A stretch of DNA of 9,342 nt from the NCBI GenBank assembly GCA_964498075.1, contig CAZCGA010000195.1, forward strand, positions 1 through 9,342, read 5' to 3'. Shown one piece after another: positions 1 to 6,005 of the stretch. Each line of letters opens with the position of its first letter. The first letter of the stretch is position 1. The notes under the pieces are model-generated. The model was not told the DNA's origin. It worked only from the letters and a program-made list of their open reading frames with translations, and did no database searches. Origin of the DNA: CAZCGA01 sp964498075. GTDB taxonomy: Bacteria; Desulfobacterota; Binatia; HRBIN30. The position numbers and the translations under genes were made by a program.

Positions 1-200
1 ACGAGGACATCCAGCGCGACGTCAAGAAGAGCTTTCAGGACCGTGCAGACCTGAAGGACGTCGACATTGCAGTGAAGAACTGCGTTGCACGGCTGACCGG
101 AACGGTTCCCAACGGGACGCAGCGCCTCGAGGCCGCCGTCGTGGCGCGCTCGACGGTGGGCGTGTGCTCGGTGCAGGACGATCTGCGCATCGCGGACTAA
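1..200 (+). CDS. BON-domain protein, 3' end only
   Basis: The reading frame is open from base 3 to the TAA at 198-200 and enters from outside the window, so only the last 65 residues are visible. They match the BON (bacterial OsmY and nodulation) pattern: an alternating charged helix (DIQRDVKKSF), then a DVDIAVKNCVARLTGTVPNG stretch that corresponds to the family's beta-hairpin 'V.v..G.V.L.G.V', then a helix ending in a VGVCSVQDDL segment where the family usually has 'GV..V.N.L'. BON domains are small, usually periplasmic modules thought to bind phospholipid or membrane and are common in osmotic-stress proteins such as OsmY. The signal peptide and any other BON repeat would lie upstream. It stops 94 nt before the OmpA-family gene, on the same strand, so co-transcription is possible. 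The family call is from pattern recognition only. Confidence 0.75.
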   Translation, partial: EDIQRDVKKSFQDRADLKDVDIAVKNCVARLTGTVPNGTQRLEAAVVARSTVGVCSVQDDLRIAD

Positions 201-294
201 CCCCGCAACACGTCTAACAACTCCCGCGTGAGGGTGAGCGGGCCGCCCGGTGCGGCCGGTCCATCGAGCGGGCGAACCGAAGCGGAGGTGTGAT

Positions 295-1323
295 GTGAAT
301 ACAATCTGTAAACGTCTAGTGGTGGTGTTTCCGCTTCTCCTGCTGTCGGGCCTTTCCTCCGCCGGCGCTGCTGACGGCCCCTTTGTCGGTATCGACCTGG
401 GATATTCCAGGCCAACCAATGACAACTATCGGGCGCACGTCCAAGGGGGCGGCACTGCCAACCCGTATGCCGGTTACATGTTCAATGACTATCTCGGACT
501 GCAGGGTCAGATCCACACCACCTTCCAGAGCCCGGACAACGACCACCGCGGCTTCGCGCACGAGAACCAGACCACGACGCTGCTCGGCGGCACCTTCGGT
601 CCGCGGCTGACGCTGCCACTCGGAGAATTCGTGGAGCTGTACGGGACCGGGCAAGGCGGTGTCTTTACCGGCCTCAGCGGACGACTCAACCATACGGCGC
701 CAGGTTTCTCCGTCGGTGGTGGCATCGACTTCAATGTCACCCCCCAGTTCGCGGTCGGTGTCTTCGGTCGCTGGAACCGCGCCTACATGTCACCACGGCC
801 TACGAATCTCAATGCGGGGTGCGGCGCCGGCTGCGAGCGGAGCGCCCAACCGCTCGGGGAAGACGCGCGCTGGATGACAGTTGGCCTTGGCCTCAAATAC
901 GCCTTCAACGGGCCAGAAGCTGCGCCCCCACCCGCACCGGCGCCTCCGCCGCCAGTCGCGCAAGCTCCCCCGCCCCCGGTCGTAAAGAAGAAAATCGTCC
1001 TGCGCGACGTCCACTTCGACTTCGATAAGTCGAACATTCGGCCCGACGCCGTGCCGGTCCTCGATGAGGCCGTTGAGGTACTCAAAGCGCAAGGCGGCGT
1101 GGCGGTAATCGTTGAAGGTCACACCGACAGCGTTGGTCGCGACGCCTACAATCAAAAGTTGTCGCTGCGTCGCGCCGATTCCGTGCGGCAATACTTAGTG
1201 AAGCACGGGATTCCATCCAACCGCATCACCACTGAAGGGTTCGGCGAATCACGCCCGGTGGCGTCCAACGACACCGCGGACGGCCGAGCCCAGAACAGAC
1301 GTGTAGAGCTGCGCGTCGAGTGA
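295..1323 (+). CDS. OmpA-family outer membrane porin with C-terminal peptidoglycan-binding domain
   Basis: Encodes 342 residues. GTG at 295 is chosen because GGAGG (284-288) sits 6 nt upstream and the product then begins with a good signal peptide (basic start, VVVFPLLLLSGLSSAGA, cleavage near residue 25); the frame is open further up to a GTG at 250, but that start has neither. Residues about 27-204 are rich in Gly/Tyr/Phe alternation typical of an eight-stranded OmpA-like beta-barrel. Residues about 205-233 form a Pro/Ala linker ending in KKK. Residues about 234-342 are an OmpA-like domain: HFDFDKSNIRPDA, GHTDSVGRDAYN, LSLRRADSVRQYL, and the terminal NRRVE. Asp278 and Arg293, 15 residues apart, correspond to the Asp/Arg pair that binds the diaminopimelate of peptidoglycan in studied OmpA domains. 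The protein would anchor the outer membrane to the cell wall. Two Cys in the barrel part (GCGAGC) are unusual for a porin loop. Confidence 0.93.
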   Translation: MNTICKRLVVVFPLLLLSGLSSAGAADGPFVGIDLGYSRPTNDNYRAHVQGGGTANPYAGYMFNDYLGLQGQIHTTFQSPDNDHRGFAHENQTTTLLGGTFGPRLTLPLGEFVELYGTGQGGVFTGLSGRLNHTAPGFSVGGGIDFNVTPQFAVGVFGRWNRAYMSPRPTNLNAGCGAGCERSAQPLGEDARWMTVGLGLKYAFNGPEAAPPPAPAPPPPVAQAPPPPVVKKKIVLRDVHFDFDKSNIRPDAVPVLDEAVEVLKAQGGVAVIVEGHTDSVGRDAYNQKLSLRRADSVRQYLVKHGIPSNRITTEGFGESRPVASNDTADGRAQNRRVELRVE

Positions 1324-1343
1324 CCGCATCTCTCTACACACGA

Positions 1344-1385
1344 GCCCCGGCGGTTTTCCGGACCCCCCTCCGGTGCCGCCGGGGC
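1344..1385 (+). terminator. GC hairpin after the OmpA gene, possible terminator
   Basis: A perfect 10-bp outer stem (1344-1353 with 1376-1385, GCCCCGGCGG / CCGCCGGGGC) encloses a 5-bp inner stem (CCGGA 1358-1362 with TCCGG 1369-1373) and a six-C loop. It begins 21 nt after the OmpA stop. There is no T-run after the stem, so it is not a canonical intrinsic terminator; it may work with Rho, or stabilise the 3' end of the mRNA. Confidence 0.5.
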
Positions 1386-1411
1386 GCCCCCCAACTTGAA
1401 GGAGGATCGCC

Positions 1412-1435
1412 ATGCGGGTGACGGGGCAGCAGTGA
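1412..1435 (+). CDS. 7-codon leader ORF with strong RBS, overlapping the methyltransferase start
   Basis: AAGGAGGA (1399-1406) lies 5 nt before ATG 1412, an ideal ribosome site, but this frame reads only MRVTGQQ and stops at TGA 1433-1435. That stop overlaps GTG 1432 of the methyltransferase frame (GTGA). It can be read as a translationally coupled leader, or as a sign that the original start of the downstream gene was disrupted by an indel. The sequence alone cannot tell these apart. Confidence 0.4.
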   Translation: MRVTGQQ

Positions 1436-2250
1436 ATCGGCTCGTCCCCAGTGCGCGGCCGGCTCGGCGAGCACTCGCATCGCCCACCGAGCGCGGGGCG
1501 CTCGTAGACCGCCGCGTGAATGCCCCTCCGCAACGCCGCGACGTCGATCGTTACAATCGCCGATTTTACGAACGCTGCTGGCGAGCCGCATCGCTGCTGG
1601 CGATGCCGGGCGTCCGGGCTCCGGCTAAAGCTGAGGGGTTGCAAGTTGAAATTGGCTGTGGCCTGCGGCCGCGCCTGCCGCTCGCCGAGGCGCTGTTCGT
1701 CGATGTCAGTCCGACGGCCTGCGCGAAGCTGCAGCGCGCCGGCGCGCGCGTGATCCGTGCGAGCATCGACGCGCTGCCGTTCGCGTCCGGTGCCGTGTCG
1801 CAACTCTACGTGTTCGACACCCTGGAACACGTCAGCGACGACGTTGGTGTGGGTCGCGAGCTCGCGCGCGTGAGCGCCGCGGACGGGTGGCTCGTCCTGA
1901 GCACGCCGCTGCATGTGCATCGGTGGCATGAGTTCGACCGCATCGTCGGTCATGCACGCCGGTACGAGCCGCGGGCGTTGGTGGATCTGCTCTGCGGATC
2001 CGGGTTCACGCTCGAAGGCTTTGCGCGTTTTGGGATGCGCCCGCGCAGTTCATTGCTCACTCGGCTTGGCGCGTACTGCCTGGTGCACTGGCCACGGACG
2101 GCGTTCCGGTTCCAAGAGCGGCTCCTGCGCCTGACGCAACGCTGGGCCCAGCCGACGCAGTTGCGGCGTGCCGGTGTGGATGAGTTTCTTGTCCAGGTGG
2201 CGGACGCGGATGGGGCCGTGACGGCGTGGCGCCGCCGGCGACCCAATTGA
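1432..2250 (+). CDS. Class I SAM-dependent methyltransferase (Methyltransf_11-like)
   Basis: Encodes 272 residues from GTG 1432. The methyltransferase core is clear: motif I VEIGCGLRP (binds SAM), then FVDVSP (acidic end of strand 2), then IDALPFASGAVSQLYVFDTLEHV, the classical 'lPf....fD.v....vleHv' block, then LVLSTPLHVHRWHEFD, where many family members carry a proline-rich active-site loop. The first ~35 residues are Arg/Pro/Ala-rich and probably not part of the fold; a second in-frame GTG at 1516, or the TTG at 1396, are alternative starts, but none has its own good RBS. The only strong Shine-Dalgarno serves the 7-codon leader at 1412. Members of this family methylate small molecules, lipids or glycans; nothing here fixes the substrate. 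It stands alone between the OmpA hairpin and the shared promoter element at 2321. Confidence 0.85.
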   Translation: MNRLVPSARPARRALASPTERGALVDRRVNAPPQRRDVDRYNRRFYERCWRAASLLAMPGVRAPAKAEGLQVEIGCGLRPRLPLAEALFVDVSPTACAKLQRAGARVIRASIDALPFASGAVSQLYVFDTLEHVSDDVGVGRELARVSAADGWLVLSTPLHVHRWHEFDRIVGHARRYEPRALVDLLCGSGFTLEGFARFGMRPRSSLLTRLGAYCLVHWPRTAFRFQERLLRLTQRWAQPTQLRRAGVDEFLVQVADADGAVTAWRRRRPN

Positions 2251-2320
2251 ACGCGCATCGCCAACACACGAATCGAGGAGTCGTCGAAGGGAACATGCGC
2301 CGCGAAATCAGGGGTGGACT

Positions 2321-2384
2321 GGTCCGCGTAGAACCACGCGCGTAGTTCTCCGATCTTACGACCGTGCAGTGGGCTTTGTACAAT
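2321..2384 (+). promoter_or_regulatory. Shared promoter/operator element, copy A
   Basis: The half-dyad CGCGTAGAACCA-CGCGCGTA (right arm 2337-2344; left arm GGTCCGCG degenerate) is followed by TTACGA at 2356-2361, a 17-bp spacer, and TACAAT at 2379-2384. GAACC starts at 2331, exactly 25 nt before the -35-like box, as in copies B and C. The -10-like hexamer matches TATAAT at five of six positions. It lies 79 nt upstream of the Holin-X-like gene and is the natural promoter for the 2463-4834 gene run. The promoter reading rests on conservation of the boxes and their spacing while the spacer diverges; no start site has been measured. Confidence 0.6.
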
Positions 2385-2390
2385 CAAGGC

Positions 2391-2447
2391 ATGGTCAGTC
2401 CTCCGTGTTCATCAAGCACAACGCTTGATCGCCTGCAGATGGCCTAA
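2391..2447 (+). CDS. Possible 18-codon upstream ORF next to promoter A
   Basis: ATG 2391 lies 6 nt after the -10-like box of copy A, the same place as ATG 8152 after the box of copy C, and reads MVSPPCSSSTTLDRLQMA before TAA. There is no Shine-Dalgarno, so if used it would be a leaderless ORF. It could equally be a chance frame, or a relic of the start of the gene that normally follows this element. It is weakly supported and listed only because of the positional match. Confidence 0.2.
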   Translation: MVSPPCSSSTTLDRLQMA

Positions 2448-2462
2448 TCGAGCAGGTCAATC

Positions 2463-2900
2463 GTGGAACTTGCAGAAACACCAGTAGCCCACGGCGACAA
2501 CGCCAGAGACGACAGCCCCACCGGCGAACCGTCGGTGTCGTCATCGCTCGAACACTTGGTGGCCGGCAGTCAAGGGGTGATCACCAAGCGGATCGACTTG
2601 GCGCTGCTCGAAGGGCAAGAGGTGCTCTCGCGTTTCTTCGAGCGTGCCGCATTGGTCGGCGCCGGCATGGTCTTGGCGGCGGTGGCGTGGTTCGCCGGGG
2701 CGGGAGCCTTCGTCCTGTTCGTAGCCCCAGATGCCAGCCCGGTCATTCGTTTGGCCGCCTTCGGGTTGCTCAATGGAGCAGGTGCGGTCGGGCTCGTCAC
2801 GTTCGCCATGCAACACAGCCGGCCGCCGACACGCGTGCGCCCGAACGGCAATGGGCCAACACTACCGCGTGAACCGTTGCCAGCCGACCAAAGGAACTGA
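2463..2900 (+). CDS. Holin-X-like (phage holin superfamily III) small membrane protein
   Basis: Encodes 145 residues from GTG 2463; the RBS is weak (GAGCAGG about 8 nt upstream). Residues 1-28 are polar and disordered-looking; 29-60 form an amphipathic helix (LVAGSQGVITKRIDLALLEGQEVLSRFFER); two membrane helices follow at about 62-87 and 94-116; the tail is Pro/Arg-rich and cytoplasmic-looking. This layout matches the 'putative actinobacterial holin-X / holin superfamily III' proteins (PF07332), which in most genomes are chromosomal envelope-stress genes next to DUF883, DUF3618 and YtxH genes rather than phage lysis genes, as here. It is the first gene of a seven-gene plus-strand run under promoter element A. 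The family call is by topology and neighbourhood. Confidence 0.65.
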   Translation: MELAETPVAHGDNARDDSPTGEPSVSSSLEHLVAGSQGVITKRIDLALLEGQEVLSRFFERAALVGAGMVLAAVAWFAGAGAFVLFVAPDASPVIRLAAFGLLNGAGAVGLVTFAMQHSRPPTRVRPNGNGPTLPREPLPADQRN

Positions 2901-2902
2901 CC

Positions 2903-3142
2903 GTGGACAATACTAACTTTGCCGAACAGCGTGAGGACCTCTTACAATCGATCGAGCGGGACCGGGAAGAGGTGCGCGTCGCCTTGCAGGAGCTCACGGG
3001 TGCGGCCGGGTTCAAGCTGGACGTCAGCGAGCGCATCAAGGCGTTCCCCCTGGCATGGGCGATTGGGGCATTTCTCGTCGGTGTATGGCTGGGCAGTCGT
3101 GGGGCTTCGGTCGACGCTGCCGGACAAAGGAGACCATCATGA
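2903..3142 (+). CDS. DUF3618-like small single-pass membrane protein
   Basis: Encodes 79 residues from GTG 2903, 2 nt after the previous stop, with AAAGGAA just upstream. A charged helix (EDLLQSIERDREEVRVALQEL, about 11-31) resembles the 'I...R.e...tl..L' start of DUF3618 proteins and is followed by one membrane helix (about 49-64, PLAWAIGAFLVGVWLG). Its TGA (3140-3142) overlaps the ATG of the next gene (ATGA), which suggests translational coupling. DUF3618 proteins have no assigned biochemistry and accompany Holin-X and DUF883 genes. The match is to the pattern rather than to a strong motif. Confidence 0.6.
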   Translation: MDNTNFAEQREDLLQSIERDREEVRVALQELTGAAGFKLDVSERIKAFPLAWAIGAFLVGVWLGSRGASVDAAGQRRPS

Positions 3143-3345
3143 CCACAGATCAGATCGCGGAGGAGCGGCCGTTGCCGCGGCGCACGGAGCAGGTGCAACC
3201 AGACATCGCGGCAGTCCGCTCCAAAGTGACGGACCTGGAGCAACAGGCCCGCACACTCATCAGACAACGGCCGGTCGTGGCGGTGCTGGCCGCCGCCGGC
3301 GTCGGCTATCTGGTCGCCCGCCTCGTCTCTCGTGGAACGAGGTGA
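3139..3345 (+). CDS. DUF883/YqjD-like tail-anchored membrane protein
   Basis: Encodes 68 residues from ATG 3139, with AAAGGAGA (3125-3132) upstream; the start overlaps the preceding stop. A hydrophilic N-terminal half with a short coiled stretch (RSKVTDLEQQARTLIRQ) leads into a single C-terminal membrane helix RPVVAVLAAAGVGYLVARLV (about 44-63). 'RP..av..aagvGyLvg.l' is the hallmark end of DUF883/YqjD proteins; E. coli YqjD is an inner-membrane protein that binds ribosomes in stationary phase. The present protein is shorter than YqjD, so only the membrane-anchor part can be equated with confidence. Confidence 0.7.
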   Translation: MTTDQIAEERPLPRRTEQVQPDIAAVRSKVTDLEQQARTLIRQRPVVAVLAAAGVGYLVARLVSRGTR

Positions 3346-3350
3346 GCGCC

Positions 3351-3719
3351 ATGCGTGATTCGGAGAATTCGAAGGGAAACGGCGCGGCCGGCGGAACCGA
3401 GCCGCCGCTCCAGGATCCCCGCTCCATCGGCGACCACGGTCGACAAATCCATCACGATGCGGCGACGCTTGCCGCTGAGGTCCGGGGCACGACCGCTGAC
3501 CTGGAACGCTACCTCACAGATCAGGTGAAGCGGCGGCCCTACAGCACCCTCGGAGTGGCGGCCGGAATTGGTTACGTTCTGGGTGGGGGTCTCAGTTCGC
3601 GGTTGACCGTCGTGTTGCTCGGCGCCGCAACGCGGTTGGCTACAGCGCTCGCCGTACGCGAGCTCGGCGCCCGAATTTTGCAGCGCGATTCCACATCGGT
3701 TCAGAGCAAGAGCGCCTGA
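3351..3719 (+). CDS. Small membrane protein, DUF883-like anchor with extra helix
   Basis: Encodes 122 residues from ATG 3351, 5 nt after the preceding stop, with a modest GAGGTGAG upstream. This start is preferred because it follows the spacing of its neighbours; the same frame is open further upstream only as a shadow of the previous genes. Residues 1-35 are polar; 36-60 form a charged helix (DAATLAAEVRGTTADLERYLTDQVK); residues 62-80 (RPYSTLGVAAGIGYVLGGGL) repeat the 'RP...lg.aaGiGyvlG' signature of the DUF883 family; a second hydrophobic stretch (84-103) follows. It looks like a diverged paralogue of the 3139 gene with an added helix. The function is unknown. Confidence 0.7.
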   Translation: MRDSENSKGNGAAGGTEPPLQDPRSIGDHGRQIHHDAATLAAEVRGTTADLERYLTDQVKRRPYSTLGVAAGIGYVLGGGLSSRLTVVLLGAATRLATALAVRELGARILQRDSTSVQSKSA

Positions 3720-3749
3720 GCACGCCTCGGGAGCAGCAAAGGAGCGATC

Positions 3750-4028
3750 ATGAAGCTTGAGGACATTTTGCAAGCGCTGCCGTCGAAGGAGGACATCGCA
3801 AGTGCGGTCGGTCTGGAGGCGCGGTCCTCCGCGACTGGGGACATGCTTACGGCATTCGGCATCTTCGGCACCGGCATGATCCTGGGCGCAGGGCTGGCGC
3901 TGTTGTTCGCACCGAAGGCCGGTCACGAGATCCGCCACGACATCGCCGAGAAGGTCGGCGAGATTGGCGAACAGTTGCACGCGCAGGTGCCACAGCCGGC
4001 CACGTCAACCAACGGACCAAGCGCCTGA
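3750..4028 (+). CDS. YtxH-domain protein
   Basis: Encodes 92 residues from ATG 3750, with AAAGGAG about 7 nt upstream. One membrane helix with the YtxH signature spans about 37-56 (FGTGMILGAGLALLFAPKAG), followed by a charged amphipathic helix (HEIRHDIAEKVGEIGEQLHAQV). 'GAgLALLFAPkSG.e.R' is highly characteristic of YtxH (PF12732), a family of small membrane-anchored general-stress proteins first described in Bacillus. The N-terminus (MKLEDILQALPSKEDIASAVGL) is also typical of the Gram-negative members. It is the fifth gene of the run; the Pro/Thr-rich tail is probably disordered. Confidence 0.85.
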   Translation: MKLEDILQALPSKEDIASAVGLEARSSATGDMLTAFGIFGTGMILGAGLALLFAPKAGHEIRHDIAEKVGEIGEQLHAQVPQPATSTNGPSA

Positions 4029-4052
4029 ACCTCGGGCACAAAGGAGATCGCT

Positions 4053-4208
4053 ATGTCACTGCTAGTTCTGATTCTCTTGCTGCTACTCGTCTTCGGTGGT
4101 TTGCCGAACTGGGGGTACCATCAGTACGGGTACGCGCCCTCCGGGGTCGGTGGCATCGTCCTCATCGTCGTGCTCATCATGCTCCTGACCGGTCGGCTGA
4201 ACTTCTAG
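4053..4208 (+). CDS. DUF3309 family hydrophobic small protein
   Basis: Encodes only 51 residues. ATG 4053 has AAAGGAGA (4040-4047) upstream, the same RBS style as its neighbours. Two hydrophobic segments (about 2-14, LLVLILLLLLVFG, and 32-46, VGGIVLIVVLIMLLT) flank a conserved middle GLPNWGYHQYGYAPSG; DUF3309 (PF11752) proteins share exactly this 'LP.W.......gYgPSG..g.vl.i.lil.l.g..' plan and a length near 50. It is 24 nt from the YtxH stop, so probably in the same transcript. The family has no assigned function. Confidence 0.88.
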   Translation: MSLLVLILLLLLVFGGLPNWGYHQYGYAPSGVGGIVLIVVLIMLLTGRLNF

Positions 4209-4333
4209 CGCCTCCGACCTTCCTGATCGACGCCTCCCGGGTCGCCCGTGGCGCCGCGCCTCAGTCGTTGGCTGTTTCAGCACGCCGCGCGTATCGGAAC
4301 CGCCTTGTCGGGTGGACAGAAAAGGAGAAACAA

Positions 4334-4834
4334 ATGGTTGAAAGAATGGCTGCGCTCCTCGCCGGGAGCGCCCTCTTCATTGCCGGGTGTGACCTTCGTC
4401 CTCGGCCATTTTCATCGGTCTTTGGCAAGGACGGCTGCAGGTACAAGGACTCCACATATTCACACGGCTCAACCGCCTGCCAGTCGGGAACCCAGTATCG
4501 GTGTGACGACGGGCAGTGGAAGGGGTGGGGAACCGTCTGCGCTGAGAATCTACCCGTGGCCGGCAAGGGTTGTGACCTGAATGGAAACTCGTATTCCCCC
4601 GGTTCAGCCAGCTGCCAATCGGACACCCAGTACCGGTGTGATGACGGAGCATGGAGAAGCCTCGCACTGGCTTGCATCGGTGGCAGCGATGTCCCGGCAC
4701 GCGTAGCGCCGGCCCGACGCGCCTGCATGTACAACGGCGCAACCGTCGCCACGCAGTCCACGATCTGCAAGTCTGGCATCACCTTCCTTTGCGAGGATGG
4801 TGAGTGGCGCAACCTCGGTAGCGCCTGTCAGTAG
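4334..4834 (+). CDS. Lipoprotein with three tandem four-cysteine repeats
   Basis: Encodes 166 residues from ATG 4334, with AAAGGAGAAA (4321-4330) upstream; an upstream in-frame start would bury the signal peptide. Residues 1-19 are a lipoprotein signal with lipobox IAGC (Cys19 acylated). After a short spacer come three repeats of identical spacing, C-x13-C-x7-C-x11-C: Cys35/49/57/69, Cys80/94/102/114 and Cys131/145/153/165. Each repeat contains 'C..[ND]G..Y..GS..C.S...[YF].C[DE]DG.W'. Perfectly kept spacing implies two disulphides per repeat in an extracytoplasmic protein. The first half of each repeat recalls the short Cys/Tyr-Ser-Gly motif of DUF1496-type proteins, but no named family is claimed. 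It ends the 2463-4834 run, 125 nt after DUF3309, so it may also have its own promoter. Confidence 0.8.
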   Translation: MVERMAALLAGSALFIAGCDLRPRPFSSVFGKDGCRYKDSTYSHGSTACQSGTQYRCDDGQWKGWGTVCAENLPVAGKGCDLNGNSYSPGSASCQSDTQYRCDDGAWRSLALACIGGSDVPARVAPARRACMYNGATVATQSTICKSGITFLCEDGEWRNLGSACQ

Positions 4835-4884
4835 CCCCATTCTGGCCCGGCGGAGCTGCCCGAGGGACCCCGTACCCGTAGGAG

Positions 4885-4949
4885 TACGCGCGCAGAACCA
4901 CGCGCGTAGTATTCCGAGCTTGCGGTGGTGCAATGCCTTCCTGTAGAAG
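4885..4949 (+). promoter_or_regulatory. Shared promoter/operator element, copy B
   Basis: A perfect dyad TACGCGCG (4885-4892) / CGCGCGTA (4901-4908) flanks the loop CAGAACCA. TTGCGG follows at 4920-4925, 25 nt after the first base of GAACC (4895), then an 18-bp spacer and TAGAAG at 4944-4949. The -10-like box is one base poorer than in the other copies, which fits the decayed state of the gene it precedes (ATG 4961). Confidence 0.6.
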
Positions 4950-4960
4950 CAAGCAGGGCT

Positions 4961-5296
4961 ATGGACGTGGATCGGTATCTGACGGGAGTTCCGATTGACC
5001 TGTTCCAGCCGCACGTGATCCTACCGGCGCAGCACTTCAACCCTCCCAAGAGTTCGCACCAGAGCCCCGGCTCATGATGGCCGTCCTCGACGACGCCGTC
5101 CGGTGCGTTGAGAAGTACCGCTTCCCCACAGACGCTCGCGGCCGTCGGCTCTTCCACAAGGCGAAGCAGTGGTGGGTTCGGCTGCCGTATCCGATCGCAC
5201 ACTCCTCCGAAACGCTCCAGTCGAACCGCCGACCCGACGCTCAGCGACGTGGGGATACCTCACGTCGCAACGCAGACCGAATGAAAGGAGAACAGC
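4961..5296 (+). pseudogene. Decayed copy of the conserved hypothetical gene at 8158
   Basis: The first frame from ATG 4961 reads MDVDRYLTGVPIDLFQPHVI and continues to about residue 32, parallel to the intact protein at 8158. One base is missing relative to that copy between about 5045 and 5057, and the frame then stops at TGA 5075-5077. The matching continuation, PRLMMAVLDDAVRCVEKYRF and onward, lies in another frame (5063 on). At 5172/5173 the sequence jumps: about 190 bp present in the other copy (8371-8560) is missing, removing the segment after RRFHEARRW. Both ends of that gap carry TGG, so deletion at a short direct repeat is likely. Downstream homology then runs to 5296, including the AAAGGAGAA ribosome site of the next module gene. 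With two lesions it cannot make the family protein. Confidence 0.8.
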
Positions 5297-5554
5297 ATGA
5301 TAGCCCTCATTGCATCGCTGCTGGGGTTCGGTGGCGGGGCCGGCTGGGCCGCTCACATTGGCTCAGCCAACGGACCCAGTGTCTGTCCCCTGTGCTGCGG
5401 ACGAAGCGCCGTAGTACAGGCGATAGACCTCCCACCGAAACGTCTCTCCGTTAGAAAGGAGACCGTCATGTCATGGTTGCGCGGCCGCACATATGGCGAC
5501 GCAGGGAATGTCCTGGCGTCGCGAAGCAGTCCAACGAAAGGAGAGCAGTGGTGA
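5297..5554 (+). pseudogene. DUF1328 fragment joined to unrelated sequence
   Basis: ATG 5297 follows AAAGGAGAA and reads MIALIASLLGFGGGAGWAAH, nearly identical in DNA (to about 5366) to residues 11-29 of the intact DUF1328 protein at 8763. The family's first ten residues (SHHAVVFFE) and second membrane helix are missing; after about residue 23 the frame runs through unrelated Cys/Arg-rich sequence to TGA 5552-5554. In the better copy the ribosome site used here precedes a CsbD stub, so a deletion has removed that stub and fused the site directly to the DUF1328 interior. Inside the same frame ATG 5468 has its own RBS (AGAAAGGAG) and could yield a 28-residue peptide that I do not recognise. Confidence 0.65.
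5496..5522 (+). other. Small hairpin upstream of the CsbD remnant
   Basis: GCGACGC (5496-5502) pairs with GCGTCGC (5516-5522), extended by AGG/CCT with one bulged G and a six-base loop. No T-run follows. It lies just before the ribosome site for GTG 5551; a local mRNA structure or a chance inverted repeat are both possible. Confidence 0.3.
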
Positions 5555-5664
5555 ACTGGGATCACACCGAAGGCAAGTGGAACGATGCCAATGGCAGGTT
5601 CGGGAAAATGGGGGAACCAGGTGCGCTACGTTCCCACCGGATCGCAGAGCAGAAGGGAGGATAC
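5551..5664 (+). pseudogene. CsbD-family gene remnant (N-terminal part)
   Basis: GTG 5551 follows AAAGGAGAG (5537-5545) and reads NWDHTEGKWNDANGRFGK, which matches the invariant start of CsbD stress proteins ('MNWDqIEGkWkq.kGk.ke.wG'). After about 20 residues the similarity ends; the remaining two-thirds of a normal ~65-residue CsbD, including the 'GrreqLvGklQerYG' part, is absent. The frame runs without a stop directly into the TRL-like lipoprotein frame, so ribosomes starting here would make a fusion whose lipobox is internal. The separate RBS and start at 5665 make that fusion unlikely to matter. Confidence 0.6.
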
Positions 5665-5994
5665 ATGAGAACACGTTCGGTGTTTGGCTTGATGATTCTC
5701 GTGGTCGGCCTCGGCGGGTGCATGATCGTCGAAGCGCCGATCAAGGGCGTCCTGGGAACCGAGGTCATCTGGGGTGACATAGCGACCGGAGAGTCCGGCT
5801 CCGAGACCCGCGGCACCGCGAAGCAAGGAAAGGCCTGCGCGGACTCCATCCTCGGCCTGATCGCGAAAGGCGACGCGAGCGTGCGCGCGGCGAAGCAGAA
5901 CGGCGGGATCACGGAGGTCACAAGCGTGGATCACTCGGCAAGGAACTTTCTCAATATCGTTGGCGAGTGGTGCACCTTGGTGAGAGGGCACTAG
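5665..5994 (+). CDS. TRL-like family lipoprotein
   Basis: Encodes 109 residues. ATG 5665 is chosen because AAGGGAGG (5653-5660) is close upstream and the product then starts with a lipoprotein signal (MRTRSVFGLMILVVGLGGC, lipobox LGGC, Cys19 acylated). The mature part matches the TRL-like family (PF13146): PIKGVLGTEV, then GKACADSILGLIAKGDASVRAAK, then GGITEVTSVDH, then a C-terminal 'yCT.v.G' block seen here as EWCTLVRG. These are small predicted envelope lipoproteins of unknown function. Cys58 and the Cys near the C-terminus are the family's conserved pair. The TAG stop (5992-5994) is built from the duplicated TA target of the IS630 element plus the first base of the element, so the protein is unchanged by the insertion. 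Confidence 0.85.
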   Translation: MRTRSVFGLMILVVGLGGCMIVEAPIKGVLGTEVIWGDIATGESGSETRGTAKQGKACADSILGLIAKGDASVRAAKQNGGITEVTSVDHSARNFLNIVGEWCTLVRGH

Positions 5995-6005
5995 TCGGTC
6001 GTAAC
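5994..6005. repeat. Left terminal inverted repeat of the IS630 element
   Basis: GTCGGTCGTAAC, the exact reverse complement of 7184-7195. It abuts the transposase stop codon (6006-6008) directly. Confidence 0.9.

Noticed and set aside
241..257. Hairpin GGCCGC/GCGGCC between the BON and OmpA genes as a terminator.
   Set aside because: Only six base pairs, no T-run, and such inverted repeats are expected by chance in GC-rich DNA.
2463..2900. A phage lysis holin and hence a prophage.
   Set aside because: No phage structural, integrase or endolysin genes are present, and neighbours are typical chromosomal small stress and envelope genes.
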